Below are positions 26,975-38,700 of a stretch of 64,000 nucleotides of DNA, piece by piece. Origin of the DNA: Streptococcus gwangjuense. Lineage in GTDB: Bacteria; Bacillota; Bacilli; Lactobacillales; Streptococcaceae. A program made the translations under genes and the position numbers. Below the pieces are notes generated by a model, which was not told the DNA's origin, did no database searches, and saw nothing but the letters and a program-made list of their open reading frames with translations. Where the stretch lies: NCBI RefSeq assembly GCF_003627155.1, contig NZ_CP032621.1:248001-312000 (forward strand), in the 5' to 3' direction. The stretch's first letter is position 1. Every line of letters starts with the position of its first letter.

Positions 26975-27823
26975 TTATTTTAACAAATGTTTATTTTTCA
27001 GTTTCAAATATCGTTGTTTTGGAGCGATAAAGAAGCTAATGAGAAAGAAACTAGCAGCTGTGAGCACGATACTAGAACCTGCCGCAACGTTAAAGCTATA
27101 ACCGATAAAGAGTCCCAAAACTGAAGCAGTAGCTCCAAAGGTTGAGGAAAGGAAAATCATGCTTTTCAGGCTATTAGCATACAGATAAGCAGTTGCAGCT
27201 GGGGTAATCAGCATGGCTACAATCAGGATAGTTCCGACACTTTGCATGGCTGTCACAGACACGAGAGTCAGGAGTACCATGAGAAGGTAGTGATAGAAAT
27301 TGACAGGCATTCCCATGGCTTTAGCCAAGAGTTCATCAAAGGAAGTTATCAAGAGTTGCTTGAAGAAAATCCAGATTAACAAGAGAATGACTGCCCCAAC
27401 ACCCATAGTAATAAACATATCCGTATCTTGGACGGCCAGGATATTACCAAAAAGGATATGGAAAAGGTCAGTTGAACTTTTAGCGACACTAATCAAGATG
27501 ATACCGAGGGCTAAGAAAGAAGAAAAGGTAATGCCGATGGCGGTATCGCTTTTGATAATCGAATTTCCCTTGATGTAGGTAATGATGATAGCAGCTAGCA
27601 ATCCAAAGACAATGGCTCCTATAAAGAAGTCAAGGCCCAAGATAAAGGAGAGGGCAACACCTGGTAAGACAGCATGTGAAATGGCATCTCCCATGAGTGA
27701 CATCCCGCGTAGGATGATGAAACATCCCACAGCTCCAGCTACGACCCCGACGACAATGGCTGTTATCAAGGCATTTTGTAGGAAATGGAATTTTTGCAAT
27801 CCATCGATAAATTCTGCAATCAT
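26975..27823 (-). CDS. psaC: Manganese ABC transporter permease PsaC
   Basis: A 282-residue membrane protein of the ABC-3 family with eight or nine helices. It has the motifs [20 protein letters not shown] and [10 protein letters not shown] early, and [20 protein letters not shown] in the cytoplasmic coupling region. Its start overlaps the psaB stop (ATGA type). With PsaB and PsaA it imports Mn2+. Confidence 0.96.
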   Translation of the reverse strand: MIAEFIDGLQKFHFLQNALITAIVVGVVAGAVGCFIILRGMSLMGDAISHAVLPGVALSFILGLDFFIGAIVFGLLAAIIITYIKGNSIIKSDTAIGITFSSFLALGIILISVAKSSTDLFHILFGNILAVQDTDMFITMGVGAVILLLIWIFFKQLLITSFDELLAKAMGMPVNFYHYLLMVLLTLVSVTAMQSVGTILIVAMLITPAATAYLYANSLKSMIFLSSTFGATASVLGLFIGYSFNVAAGSSIVLTAASFFLISFFIAPKQRYLKLKNKHLLK

Positions 27824-28542
27824 AGGTCACCTCCATTGAAAAAGAGTCGATTACCGTAAGCTTCTTTGAGATTGGCTTCGGTAAAGGTTTCTTTGGTTGG
27901 ACCAAAGGCGATCACTTCTCGATTGACAAGCAAGACTTGATCGAAGTAGTGGGGAACCTTGCTGAGGTCGTGGTGGACGATGAGAACCGTCTTCCCAGCT
28001 TTTTTCAAATCTCTCAGCGTATTCATGATGATTTCCTCACTGACAGAGTCAATCCCAACAAAGGGTTCATCCAAGAGGATATAGTCGGCTTCCTGAACCA
28101 AACATCTGGCAATCAAGACCCGCTGGAATTGACCTCCAGACAGTTGACTGATTTGCCGTTCAGCATAGTCAGCTAGGCCGACGATTTCAAGGGCTTCCTC
28201 TACTTTTCTCCAATGTTTAGCGTTTAAACTGCGAAAGAGAGGGATAGAGGGAAAGAGTCCTAACGAGACGCACTCCTTGACCTTGATGGGAAAGTTGTAG
28301 TCGATATTGATTTTTTGTTCGACATAGGCAATTCGGTGTAAGGATTTTTTAACTTCCTTGTCATCGAGAAATGCCTGACCTTGATGTGGGATAATTCCCA
28401 GCATACCTTTTAATAATGTTGATTTTCCAGCACCGTTTGGACCAATGATACCGGTAATTGTTGGTCCTTGGAGCACTAGTGAAATATCCTTAAGTGCCAA
28501 TGTTTCTTTGTAGGAGACACTGAGGTTTTCGATACGTATCAT
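27820..28542 (-). CDS. psaB: Manganese ABC transporter ATPase PsaB
   Basis: The 240-residue ATPase has Walker [15 protein letters not shown]-loop [20 protein letters not shown], Walker [13 protein letters not shown] and the H-loop IVHHD. It is first in psaBCA. GGAGGAATACAACTGT precedes the start on the minus strand. The PsaR operator at 28583-28604 lies 41 bases before the ATG. Confidence 0.97.
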   Translation of the reverse strand: MIRIENLSVSYKETLALKDISLVLQGPTITGIIGPNGAGKSTLLKGMLGIIPHQGQAFLDDKEVKKSLHRIAYVEQKINIDYNFPIKVKECVSLGLFPSIPLFRSLNAKHWRKVEEALEIVGLADYAERQISQLSGGQFQRVLIARCLVQEADYILLDEPFVGIDSVSEEIIMNTLRDLKKAGKTVLIVHHDLSKVPHYFDQVLLVNREVIAFGPTKETFTEANLKEAYGNRLFFNGGDL

Positions 28543-28582
28543 ACAGTTGTATTCCTCCTGCCTCTTAATATACCTTAAAAAA

Positions 28583-28604
28583 AAAATTAAGTCAAGTTAA
28601 TTTT
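28583..28604 (-). promoter_or_regulatory. PsaR/MntR operator of psaBCA
   Basis: AAAATTAA-N6-TTAATTTT is a perfect 8-bp inverted repeat with CTTGAC as the middle on the minus strand. It matches the site described for PsaR in the pneumococcal psaB promoter. Confidence 0.9.
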
Positions 28605-28721
28605 TGAAAAATTTAAAATAATAACTGAAAAATGATGGAAAAGGAAAGTCCATTTTTAATTGCATTCCCAAGCAATTTTTGTTAAGCTAGCAATAACTTA
28701 AAAAATGAAAGCGAGAACAAG

Positions 28722-30614
28722 ATGACACGTTATCAAGATGATTTTTATGATGCTATCAATGGAGAATGGCAGAAGACAGCTGAAATCCCAGCAGATAAGT
28801 CTCAAACGGGAGGTTTTGTTGATTTAGACCAGGAAATTGAAGACTTGATGTTGGCGACAACAGACAAGTGGTTGGTAGGAAAAGAGGTACCTGAGGATGC
28901 TATCTTGGCAAACTTTGTCAAATACCACCGCCTAGTTCGTGATTTTGATAAGAGAGAAGCTGACGGTATCACACCTGTCTTACCACTCCTTAAAGAATTC
29001 CAAGAGTTGGAGACTTTTGCGGATTTCACTGCTAGACTAGCAGAGTTTGAACTTGCAGGAAAACCTAACTTCCTTCCTTTTGGTGTATCGCCAGACTTTA
29101 TGGATGCAAGAATCAATGTTCTATGGGCCAGTGCTCCAAGCACGATCCTGCCAGATACGACCTACTATGCAGAAGACCATCCTCAGCGCGAAGAGCTCTT
29201 GACTCTTTGGAAAGAAAGCAGCGCAAATCTTCTCAAGGCTTATGATTTCTCTGATGAAGAAATTGAAGACTTGCTAGAGAAAAGACTTGAATTGGATCGC
29301 CGAATTGCAGCAGTGGTGCTTTCTAATGAAGAAAGTTCAGAGTATGCTAAACTTTACCATCCATATGATTACGAAGATTTCAAGAAATTTGCGCCTGCCC
29401 TACCTTTGGATGACTTCTTCCAAGCCGTTCTTGGACAAGTGCCAGACAAGGTTATCGTAGACGAGGAACGTTTCTGGCAAGCAGCAGACCAATTCTATAG
29501 TGAAGAGGCATGGCCTCTCCTCAAGGCAACCTTGATTTTGAGTGTGGTTAATCTCTCAACCAGCTATTTAACAGAAGAAATTCGTATCTTGTCAGGTGCC
29601 TATAGCCGTGCGCTTTCAGGAGTTCCAGAAGCTAAAGACAAGATCAAGGCAGCCTACCAGCTAGCACAAGGTCCATTCAAACAAGCCTTGGGTCTCTGGT
29701 ATGCCCATGAAAAATTCTCCCCAGAAGCTAAGGCAGACGTAGAAAAAAAAGTGGCAACCATGATTGATGTCTATAAGGAACGCTTGGCTAAAAATGACTG
29801 GCTGACTCCTGAAACTCGTGAAAAGGCCATCGTCAAACTCAATGTCATCAAGCCTTATATCGGTTACCCAGAAGAATTGCCAGCACGCTACAAAGACAAG
29901 GTAGTGGATGAAAATGCTAGTCTTTTTGACAATGCTCTAGCCTTTGCGCGTGTGGAAATCAAACACAGTTGGAGTAAGTGGAACCAGCCTGTAGATTACA
30001 AGGAGTGGGGCATGCCTGCTCATATGGTCAATGCCTACTACAATCCACAGAAGAACCTGATTGTTTTCCCAGCGGCTATTTTACAGGCACCTTTCTATGA
30101 CTTGCATCAGTCATCTTCTGCTAACTACGGTGGTATTGGGGCAGTTATTGCCCATGAAATTTCCCACGCCTTTGATACCAATGGAGCTTCCTTTGATGAA
30201 AATGGTAGCCTAAAGGATTGGTGGACAGAGAGTGACTATGCTGCCTTCAAGGAGAAAACACAAAAAGTCATTGACCAATTTGATGGACAGGATTCTTATG
30301 GTGCAACCATCAACGGTAAATTGACTGTGTCAGAAAACGTGGCTGACTTGGGAGGAATCGCTGCAGCGCTTGAAGCAGCCAAGAGAGAACCAGACTTCTC
30401 AGCAGAAGAATTTTTCTACAACTTCGGTCGCATTTGGCGCATGAAAGGTCGTCCAGAATTTATGAAACTTTTGGCTAGTGTCGATGTGCACGCACCAGCC
30501 AAACTCCGTGTCAATGTGCAAGTACCAAACTTCGATGATTTCTTTACAACCTATGATGTCAAAGAAGGAGATGGTATGTGGCGTTCACCAGAAGACCGCG
30601 TGATTATTTGGTAA
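28722..30614 (+). CDS. pepO: Neprilysin-like endopeptidase PepO (M13)
   Basis: A 630-residue zinc peptidase with VIAHEISHAFD (HExxH, ~490) and SENVADLGG holding the third ligand Glu (~545), and the C-terminal VNVQVPNFDDFF. There is no signal peptide; pneumococcal PepO is nevertheless found on the surface and binds plasminogen and fibronectin. The start MTRYQDDFYDAINGEW is typical. GAAAGCGAG precedes ATG 28722. It diverges from psaB, with the PsaR operator in the shared gap, so Mn may also influence it (inference). Confidence 0.97.
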   Translation: MTRYQDDFYDAINGEWQKTAEIPADKSQTGGFVDLDQEIEDLMLATTDKWLVGKEVPEDAILANFVKYHRLVRDFDKREADGITPVLPLLKEFQELETFADFTARLAEFELAGKPNFLPFGVSPDFMDARINVLWASAPSTILPDTTYYAEDHPQREELLTLWKESSANLLKAYDFSDEEIEDLLEKRLELDRRIAAVVLSNEESSEYAKLYHPYDYEDFKKFAPALPLDDFFQAVLGQVPDKVIVDEERFWQAADQFYSEEAWPLLKATLILSVVNLSTSYLTEEIRILSGAYSRALSGVPEAKDKIKAAYQLAQGPFKQALGLWYAHEKFSPEAKADVEKKVATMIDVYKERLAKNDWLTPETREKAIVKLNVIKPYIGYPEELPARYKDKVVDENASLFDNALAFARVEIKHSWSKWNQPVDYKEWGMPAHMVNAYYNPQKNLIVFPAAILQAPFYDLHQSSSANYGGIGAVIAHEISHAFDTNGASFDENGSLKDWWTESDYAAFKEKTQKVIDQFDGQDSYGATINGKLTVSENVADLGGIAAALEAAKREPDFSAEEFFYNFGRIWRMKGRPEFMKLLASVDVHAPAKLRVNVQVPNFDDFFTTYDVKEGDGMWRSPEDRVIIW

Positions 30615-30673
30615 TGAATCGAATCTAATACTAAAATCCGTAAATCTGTATAGGATGGGTTAAAGAGGTTAAT

Positions 30674-31438
30674 ATGAAGAAATTTTTAATGATATTTTCA
30701 GCTATTCTTACTGTTTTTGTTTTAGCATCTTGTGGTGCAAACAAAAAAGATGAAAAAATAGAACCTTCGGCAATACAATCATCTTCTACCAAAGAGGAAC
30801 AGAAGGAAAACTCTACGAAGTCAGAGAGCCAAACTAGTACAAGTTCTTCAATGGCAACGCCGTCAACAACAATGGAAACGAAAAGCGAAACAGGAAAAGA
30901 TTTGTACAAGGAAGTAATAGAGCGGTACAATCACTATCAGGCACTTTTAAGTAGTGGTGACCGAGAATCCTTGTATGAAAAGTTGAAACAGAACAAGATT
31001 TTTTCTGAAGAGTATGGCTATATCTTTACACTAAGCACCTACGATAAACCAGCTAGTCTTCATTATGTGTTTGCTGATTTAAATAATGATGGTCAGGATG
31101 AATTGATTATTGGAGATAAAAAATATATAGGGGCCATTTACTATTTAGAGAATAAACAACCCAAGTTGCTTCATACAGCTTATGTAGCTTCTGCAGGTGG
31201 TTTTCGTTCAAGTTTAGTTATCTATGAAAATGGTCAAGTCAGATATGCAGACTGGCAGTCAACACGACCAGAAATGAACTTAAGTCTGTATGCTTTTGAT
31301 AAAGACGGAGTACAGAAGATTAAAGAAGGAATCTTTCAAATTGGTAGTGATCAAAAGCCAGAGCAAATCTTGGGGATTTCTTCTAATGAACTTGATTTAG
31401 CTAAATTTGAATGGAAAGAATTTCAGCCAGTCAACTAG
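30674..31438 (+). CDS. Lipoprotein with Ser/Thr-rich linker and Ca2+-loop-like motif
   Basis: The 254-residue product has a signal peptide ending in lipobox LASC (Cys at 20), then a Lys/Ser/Thr/Glu-rich low-complexity linker to ~80, and a C-terminal domain. That domain has VFADLNNDGQDELIIGDKK, a DxNxDGxxE loop of the FG-GAP/EF-hand kind that can bind calcium, and a second part ending FQIGSDQKP. I do not recognise the family; similar lipoproteins occur in streptococci without known function. It follows pepO by 59 bases with the ribosome site AGAGG and may be cotranscribed with it. Confidence 0.75.
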   Translation: MKKFLMIFSAILTVFVLASCGANKKDEKIEPSAIQSSSTKEEQKENSTKSESQTSTSSSMATPSTTMETKSETGKDLYKEVIERYNHYQALLSSGDRESLYEKLKQNKIFSEEYGYIFTLSTYDKPASLHYVFADLNNDGQDELIIGDKKYIGAIYYLENKQPKLLHTAYVASAGGFRSSLVIYENGQVRYADWQSTRPEMNLSLYAFDKDGVQKIKEGIFQIGSDQKPEQILGISSNELDLAKFEWKEFQPVN

Positions 31439-31506
31439 TATTCGATGAAATTCAATACTAGACTAGATCCTAAAATCAAAAAATGGAGAATTGAATAGAA
31501 GTACAC

Positions 31507-31538
31507 AAAAACCAAGGATAAAAAATTCCTTGGTTTTT
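31507..31538. terminator. Bidirectional terminator between convergent genes
   Basis: AAAAACCAAGGA (31507-31518) and TCCTTGGTTTTT (31527-31538) form a 12-bp perfect stem with A- and T-tracts, serving the lipoprotein (+) and the MBL-fold gene (-). Confidence 0.95.
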
Positions 31539-31544
31539 TGCTAG

Positions 31545-32174
31545 CTAGAAAAAAGGATTGAAGGTTTTTTCGTGAGCAATAGTAGTAGCTGGACCATGCC
31601 CTGGATAGACATCATAGTTTGGCAGGGTGAAGAGTTGGGTCTGGATACTATGAAGGAGTTGCTCCATGCTACCAGTTGGAAGGTCGGTCCGTCCAATAGT
31701 TTCTCGGAAAAGAGCATCCCCTGTTAAGACTAGGTGAGCATCAGGAAAGACGATAGAAACACCACCGATAGAGTGACCTGGTGTTGGCAAGACAGTGAAA
31801 CGAAATTCCTCTAATTGATATTCCTCATGAAAGCTAAAAGTGTGCTCAGCCGGTTTTGCGACCACATCTGCCATATCATCGTGGCGGGGAAGTCCAGAGA
31901 GATTATCGACAGGAGTATAGAGCCAGCTAGCCTCACTCTCTGCAATATAGACAGGAGGATTGCCAAAAGTCTCGCGAACCAGGTCCAGACTCATGATATG
32001 GTCATAATGGGCGTGGGTCAAGAGAATAGCACAGATCGGTTTGTTGATGTTCTCTATTGTCTGACGAATGGCTTCCCAATGGCTACCAGGATCAACAACG
32101 ATGAGGTTCTTTTCACCTTCCAGGTAATAGGTGTTTTCATAGGCAACAGGATTCACAGTTTTATGGATTTTCAT
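31545..32174 (-). CDS. MBL-fold metallo-hydrolase (glyoxalase II-like)
   Basis: A 209-residue beta-lactamase-fold enzyme with THAHYDH (zinc ligands HxHxDH), PTPGHSIGG, LTGDALF and the last His in YPGHGPATT. The set fits the YcbL/glyoxalase II-like group. A C-terminal substrate domain of true glyoxalase II is missing, so the substrate is uncertain. It starts MKIHKTVNPVAYENTYYL on the minus strand. It converges on the lipoprotein gene at a shared terminator and shows no partner gene. Confidence 0.88.
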   Translation of the reverse strand: MKIHKTVNPVAYENTYYLEGEKNLIVVDPGSHWEAIRQTIENINKPICAILLTHAHYDHIMSLDLVRETFGNPPVYIAESEASWLYTPVDNLSGLPRHDDMADVVAKPAEHTFSFHEEYQLEEFRFTVLPTPGHSIGGVSIVFPDAHLVLTGDALFRETIGRTDLPTGSMEQLLHSIQTQLFTLPNYDVYPGHGPATTIAHEKTFNPFF

Positions 32175-32781
32175 ATTAGCTCCAATCTCAAAGAATGTAC
32201 TAAGATAAGTATAGCACAGTTGGGGAGAATAGAGTGGACAGAAAATCCTTCTCTTTTAAAGAAGGTTACTGGTTATCTATTTCATTCTGTCTAAAATAAA
32301 GATAGCTATTTTTAGAGTTATGAACTAGCTAGAGCTTTTAATTGACTGGGATTTAAAATAAAGTTAATGATTTGGAGAGTGAATTAATGAAACAAGTAAA
32401 TTGTACTCTGTATTAGAAGAAAGTTTGTAATAAAAGAAAACAAAATATACATGTATAGTTAATATAAATTAATATACTGATTATTAAAAAATATAGTGTG
32501 TGGCCTATGACAGTTTGATGCATCTTATTTTACAACTTAAAGAGTCTGAAAATTGTTGTATTTTTGGAAAATATTTATTTTAAATTTAGAATAAAAAAAT
32601 AAGTCATTTTATTTGCTACAGACTAGAAAATATGATATCATAAAGTTGTATGTTGTAAACAATTTTATGATATCAAACTTCACTTCTAACATCTTTTGTT
32701 TCATCTGAGGTTACCTGTGAGTTTTCGATATCAATAACTTGTAAATCGACATCAAAATAAAAAAGGAGGTTGTGGGTCTAA
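32175..32781 (+). other. 607-base AT-rich gap upstream of the giant adhesin gene
   Basis: No gene is seen on either strand. It is very AT-rich from 32290 to 32640. At 32633-32675 lies a near-perfect 17-bp hairpin. On the minus strand 32679-32758 reads FDVDLQVIDIENSQV then TSDETKDVRSEV and a stop, an acidic run with no start, which looks like the remnant end of a lost gene. AAAAGGAGG (32761-32769) lies 12 bases before the adhesin ATG, a long spacing. Confidence 0.6.
32633..32675. repeat. 17-bp inverted repeat upstream of the adhesin gene
   Basis: TGATATCATAAAGTTGT (32633-32649) pairs with ACAATTTTATGATATCA (32659-32675) with a single G-U, loop of nine. It has no T-tract on the plus strand. 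It may be an operator or leader hairpin for the adhesin gene, or the terminator of a lost minus-strand gene. Confidence 0.8.
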
Positions 32782-35700
32782 ATGAAAGGCAAGCAACAAC
32801 AAGATTTTAGAGTAGAAAAGTACATCCGTTATGGTATCCGGAAATATAGCTTTGGAGCAGCATCAGTAGCAATTGCAGCTGGTTTGATGTTCCTTGGAAA
32901 TGGTGCGGTATCAGCAACGGAAGTTCAAGGTGCTGAAACATCAGTAGCGGCAGCTACTGCCCCAGCAAATCAAGCGGATTCTAATAAAGATAAGGAAGCC
33001 GTTAAGCCAGAAACTAAAGTAGCGGAAGCAAAACCTGAAGTTAAAGTACAGGAAGCTAAAAAAGTTAATAAAGCTGTCCTAGAAGCAAGCATTGCAACTT
33101 TGGAGTCTAAACTTTCAACTGCTAAATATGCAGATGCTACAGTAGTAAGCTCAGCTAAGGAAGTATTGGCAGCAGCTAAAGCAACTCTTGCAAAAGCAGA
33201 TGCTAGTCAAGCTGATGTAGATGTTCAAGCAGAAACTGTATCAGCATTGAGTACTGTAGTTACTGAATCAAATACTGCTGGTTTCGATAAAAAGAAAGCA
33301 GCAGAAAAAGAAGTGGCTAAAGCAGAAGCTGAAAAGAAAGCTACTCCAGCAGAAAAATCTCTTTCAGAAGCTAAATCAGCGCTTGACAAAGCTTCATCAG
33401 AAGCAGATGTAACAAACAGACTTGCAAAATCTGAACTTTCTAAGAAGGAAGTGAAGGAAGAAAACAAAGCAGCTGTTGAAGCAGCAGTAGCTAAAAACCA
33501 AGCAGTTCTTACTGAAACTAAGGCTCTTCTTGCTGATAAGAGTGTAACAAAAGAACAAGTAGATGCTCAATTGGCTCGTCTTAACGAATCAATCCTTGCA
33601 GTTTACAATGAATTGAAAAACGCAGGAATCGGCCGTGATGGTAAGTTCGCAGTCAACTTGGAAGATGCTCAAACAACAGCACTTAAAGACTCATCTACAG
33701 AAGCAGGACAAAAATGGTTGGCAGATCATGGTTACTCATCTCTAGCTGATATTCCTATCTTAAACAAAGGAAAAGATGATAAAGAGATAAAAGAAGCTTC
33801 TAAGCAAATCCAATGGCTAGATTTTACAGACACAGCAGCTTGGACTAACTTAGATGCAGATGGACAACTTCAAATCGGTTCAACTTTCAAAAAGGAGTTG
33901 ATGCCAGGTTATGTTGTAACATTAACTGTTAAAGAGATGAAACCGTTCCATGCTACAGAGACTTATAAAAATCGTGTGGCGGGAACTGCTAGTGAAGATA
34001 CTTATAATCCAGATGCAGTAAATAGCTTTAAACAAGCGACTGGTATCGGTGGTTCTGCTCAAACAAAATGGGCACACGTGAAAAACGCAGGTTTTGATAC
34101 TGATCCACATAAAACTACCATTGCGGGTACTGATGATAAATCGGTTCAAAAGAATGGTACTATCGCTGGTGTAGTATTTAGTGTTGATGCTGAATATAAC
34201 GGTAAGAAAACAAAACCAACTATTTTAATGACATCTGGTGAAGATATCAAGGTAAACGAAAGTGAAATCTACACTACAAACGGAACGCCTTGGGATTTAT
34301 ATGCATTGGTAGGTAACGCAGCAGAAACAACTCCTTATCAACCTAATGTGAAGATGAAAAATGTCACAAGCCCTCAAGAATTTAGCCCTGCAGACGCTAA
34401 ACTTCAAAAAGCGTTAGCAAATTCTGCTTTTTCAACACCTGATACAGCAACATCAGGATTAGGTTCTCAAGTCTTTGGTAGTTACATCAATGGTGAAGGT
34501 GGTAACAAAGCTACACCAATCGTATCTACTGCAGGAGCAACTGAAGTTGGATTCTACATCATTTCGGGTGGAGCTCAGTCATCTATGATTGGTATCTCTT
34601 TATCAGACTTTGGAGATCTTCCAGAATCTTATGGTAAAGCAGAGCATTCTCTCAGAACATCTACTACTGACTATGCAACCAATCAAGTAGAAGAAATTCA
34701 ACAACCATATCTAGGTACAGTAAAAGCTGACCCTGAAGCGCAAAATGGTGAGCGCGTACGCGGTATCGGATCAGATGATGCTACTGACAATGGCGATGAA
34801 GGTGTAGCACAACTTATTGCTCTAGAAAATGTTCATATCAATAAAGATAATGGTGAACCAGAAGTTAAACTTGTCCAAGGTGCAGATAATACATACCGTG
34901 TCAAAGTAGTTGCTTCAGCAAATGGTAATGACAAATACACAGGTACAGTAGAACCTGCTTACGTGCGTGGATTTATCGATTTCAACAATAACGGTAAATT
35001 CGATGAAGGTGAAGCATCTGATATCGTTAAAGTAACTGGAAACAATGAAACAGTGGAATTAGTGTTCCGAAACACTCAGGTTGTTGATACAACTAAAGAT
35101 AAAGTTAACTTCCGTACACGTATCGCTAAATCTGAAAAACAAGTAACCAAACCTACTGGTATTGCTTTCTCAGGTGAAGTAGAAGATAACCAAATTCAAG
35201 TTGCTTTACCTCCACGTGGAGATAAGGAAGAAACAACTGGTAAACAAGGTGAAACTCAGTCTGTAGGTATTGAATTTGTATCACGTGCTCTAGGGGACGA
35301 TGCTTCTAACCTTGGTTCAAACAACGGAAATACTACTTTCAATTCATACGGTAAACTAGATTACTCTGAACAACCAAACTCTATTAGCTTAGAAACAACT
35401 AAGAAAAAACAATCTCAAGGTGTTATGATTGTAGATCCAAGTGGAAACTTGGTGAAATCATACACTAAAGCAGGTCAAGGTACTTATACAGTAACTGATG
35501 ACAAAGTTACCTTCACTCCAGAGCCTAACTTTGTTGGTAAAGCAGATGGTATCGTACTTCGTGCTGTAGATGCTAATGGTCATTCAACTGGATGGACAGC
35601 CCTAACAGCACAACACGGTCTTGAAAATATCAATGATGGAACACACACAACATCTGAAAAAACAATGGATGCTGTATACATTCCAACAGTAACTCCAAAA

Positions 35701-38700
35701 GAAATCGTTGGAACTCCGGAAACATCGACAGATATTCAAGGTAAACCACAAACGAAAACACCTAAATTCTCAATCGACGTAGATAAAGATGGTGATGGCA
35801 CTGCTCCAGACGCAGTAACTCCAAGTGCACAATATCCAGCTAAACTAGTTGATCCAGCAACTGGACAGCCAACAGATGAAAAAACTGTAACAGTACCAGG
35901 TGAAGGAACTTACACAATCGATCCAACAACTGGAGCGGTAACCTTCACACCAGAACCACAATTTACAGGAACTGCTAAAGGTATTAATGTATCATTAACA
36001 GCGCCAGTAGGTCAAGATAAAGATGGAAATCCGGTAACAGCTACAGCTACAGCTAAATACACACCAACTGTGACACCAGTAACACCAACAGCGGATCCAG
36101 CTACTTCAACAGGAGTACAAGGTGAAACTCAAAAAGGAACTCCTACATTTACAGAAGGAAACTCTGAAGTTCCAATTAAAGAAGGTTCTGTCAAACTATT
36201 GAATCCAGATGGAACAGAAGCAACTGGACCAGTTGATGCATTGGATCCAAATGGAAACAAGGTAGGTACATACACTGTTGATCCAACAACAGGAGAAGTA
36301 ACATTCACTCCAACAGATAAAACTTATGTAGGACCAGTGCAACCAGCAAACGTACAAGCTGAAGATAAAAATGGAACTAAAGTTAAGACAACTTACACGC
36401 CAACAATTGTCGGAGTAACCCCAACAGCAGAACCAGCTAAATCTGTCGATATTCAAGGTGCAACTCAAGAAAGTACAGTTTCATTTGAACCTGGTAAGAC
36501 TACAATTGCTGGAAAAGAAAAAACTGTAGATATCGATCCATCCACTTACACACTTCTAGGTGAAGATGGTCAACCAGCTACAGAAGTTCCAGCTAAAGAT
36601 CCAGAAGGAAATGTAATTGGTAAATACACACTGAAAACTGTAGATGGTAAAGCGGTGGCAGTGTTTGAACCAACAGATAAGACATACTCTGGAGAAGTTC
36701 AACCAGTAAGAATCCAAGCTAAGGATAAAAACGGAACAGCTGTTGAAACAACTTATACACCATTAATTACTCCAGTAGTTCCAACAGCAGAACCAGCTAA
36801 ATCAGAAGCTATCCAAGGTGACGTTCAAAAAGGAACTCCAACATTCGCTCCTGGAGACACTATTGCTCCAATTAAAGAGAATTCATACAAACTTCTTGAT
36901 AAAGAAGGAAATGAAGTTCCAGCAGGACAAACAACTCCAGCATACGCTGAAGATGGAGTAACCCCAGTAGGTACTTACTCAATCGATCCAGCAACAGGTG
37001 AAGTAACCTTCACACCAACAGATAAATCTTACACTGGTAAAGTAACACCAGCTAACGTTCAAGCAGAGGACACAAATGGAACTAAAGTTTCTACAACTTA
37101 CACTCCATCAATCATTCCTGCACAACCAGAAGCAGAACCAGCAAAATCTGTCGATGTTCAAGGTGCAACTCAAACAGGTAAACCAGTATTCCAAGGTGGA
37201 ACAGCTATGGTTAATGGTGAAGAGAAAACTGTTGAAATCGACGATACAGTACCAGCTAAATTGGTAGATCCAAAAACTGGAGAACAAGTTGATTCAGTCA
37301 CTGTAGAAGGTGAAGGAACATACACAGTAGCTCCAGATGGAACAGTAACCTTTAAGCCAGAACCACAATTTACAGGAGTAGCCAAAGGTGTTGAAGTAGT
37401 TCGTCAAGATAAGAACGGCACACCAGCTAAAGCTACATACACACCGGAAGTCAAACCAGTAACACCAACAGGAACAGATGCTGTAACTGAAGATATTCAA
37501 GGTTCAACTCAAACAGGTAAACCAGAATTCAAGGGTGGAACAGTAACAATCGATGGTAAAGAGAAAACGGTTGAAATCAACGAAGATAAACCAGCTAAAT
37601 TGGTAGATCCAAAAACAGGAGATCCGGTTGATTCAGTAACTATCGATGGTGAAGGAACATACACAGTAGCTCCAGATGGAACAGTTACATTCACACCAGA
37701 AAAGAACTTCACAGGTAAAGGAACAGGTGTCACAGTTCAACGCGAAGATAAGAACGGCACACCAGTTAAAGCTACTTACACACCAGTTGTTAAGAAAGCA
37801 ATACCAACAGGAACAGATGCAGTAACTGAAGATATCCAAGGTTCAACTCAAACAGGTAAACCAACATTTGAAGGTGGAAAAGTTACTGTAAATGGTGAAG
37901 AAAAAACGGTTGAAATCAACGAAGATAAACCAGCTAAATTGGTAGATCCGAAAACAGGAGATCCAGTTGATTCAGTAACTATCGAAGGTGAAGGAACATA
38001 CACAGTATCTCCAGATGGAACAGTTACATTCACACCAGAAAAGAACTTCACAGGTAAAGGAACAGGTGTCACAGTTCAACGCGAAGATAAGAACGGCACA
38101 CCAGTTAAAGCTACTTACACACCAGTTGTGAAACCAGCAACACCAACAAGTTCAGATGTTATCACTACAAATGTTCAAGGTGCTACTCAAGAAGGAACAC
38201 CAACATTTGAAGGTGGAAAAGTTACTGTAAATGGTGAAGAAAAAACTGTAGAAATCGACGAAACTGTTAAGCCAACATTCGAAGATGGAACAACTGAGAA
38301 GAATGTACCAGGCGAAGGAACTTACACAATCGACGAGAACGGTAAAGTAACCTTCACACCAGAGAAGACATTCACTGGTCAAGCAACAGGTGTAACTGTT
38401 AAACGTGTAGATAAGAACGGCACACCAATCACAGCTAAGTACACTCCAGTAGTCGTTCCAGTAACACCAACTTCAAAAGATTCTGAATCAGAAGGTCCTA
38501 AAGGACAGCCTCAATCAGGAACACCAACATTTGAAGGTGGAAAAGTTACAATCAACGGTAAGGAAGTTCCAGTTGAAATCGATGAAACTGTTAAACCAAC
38601 ATTTGACGATGGTACAACTGAGAAGAAAGTACCAGGCGAAGGGACTTACACTATTGATAAAGATGGTAAAGTAACATTCACACCAGAACCAAACTTCGTA

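Noticed and set aside
31434..31464. CTAGTATT/AATACTAG hairpin after the lipoprotein gene as a terminator
   Set aside because: No T-tract follows; the strong bidirectional terminator at 31507-31538 serves this role.
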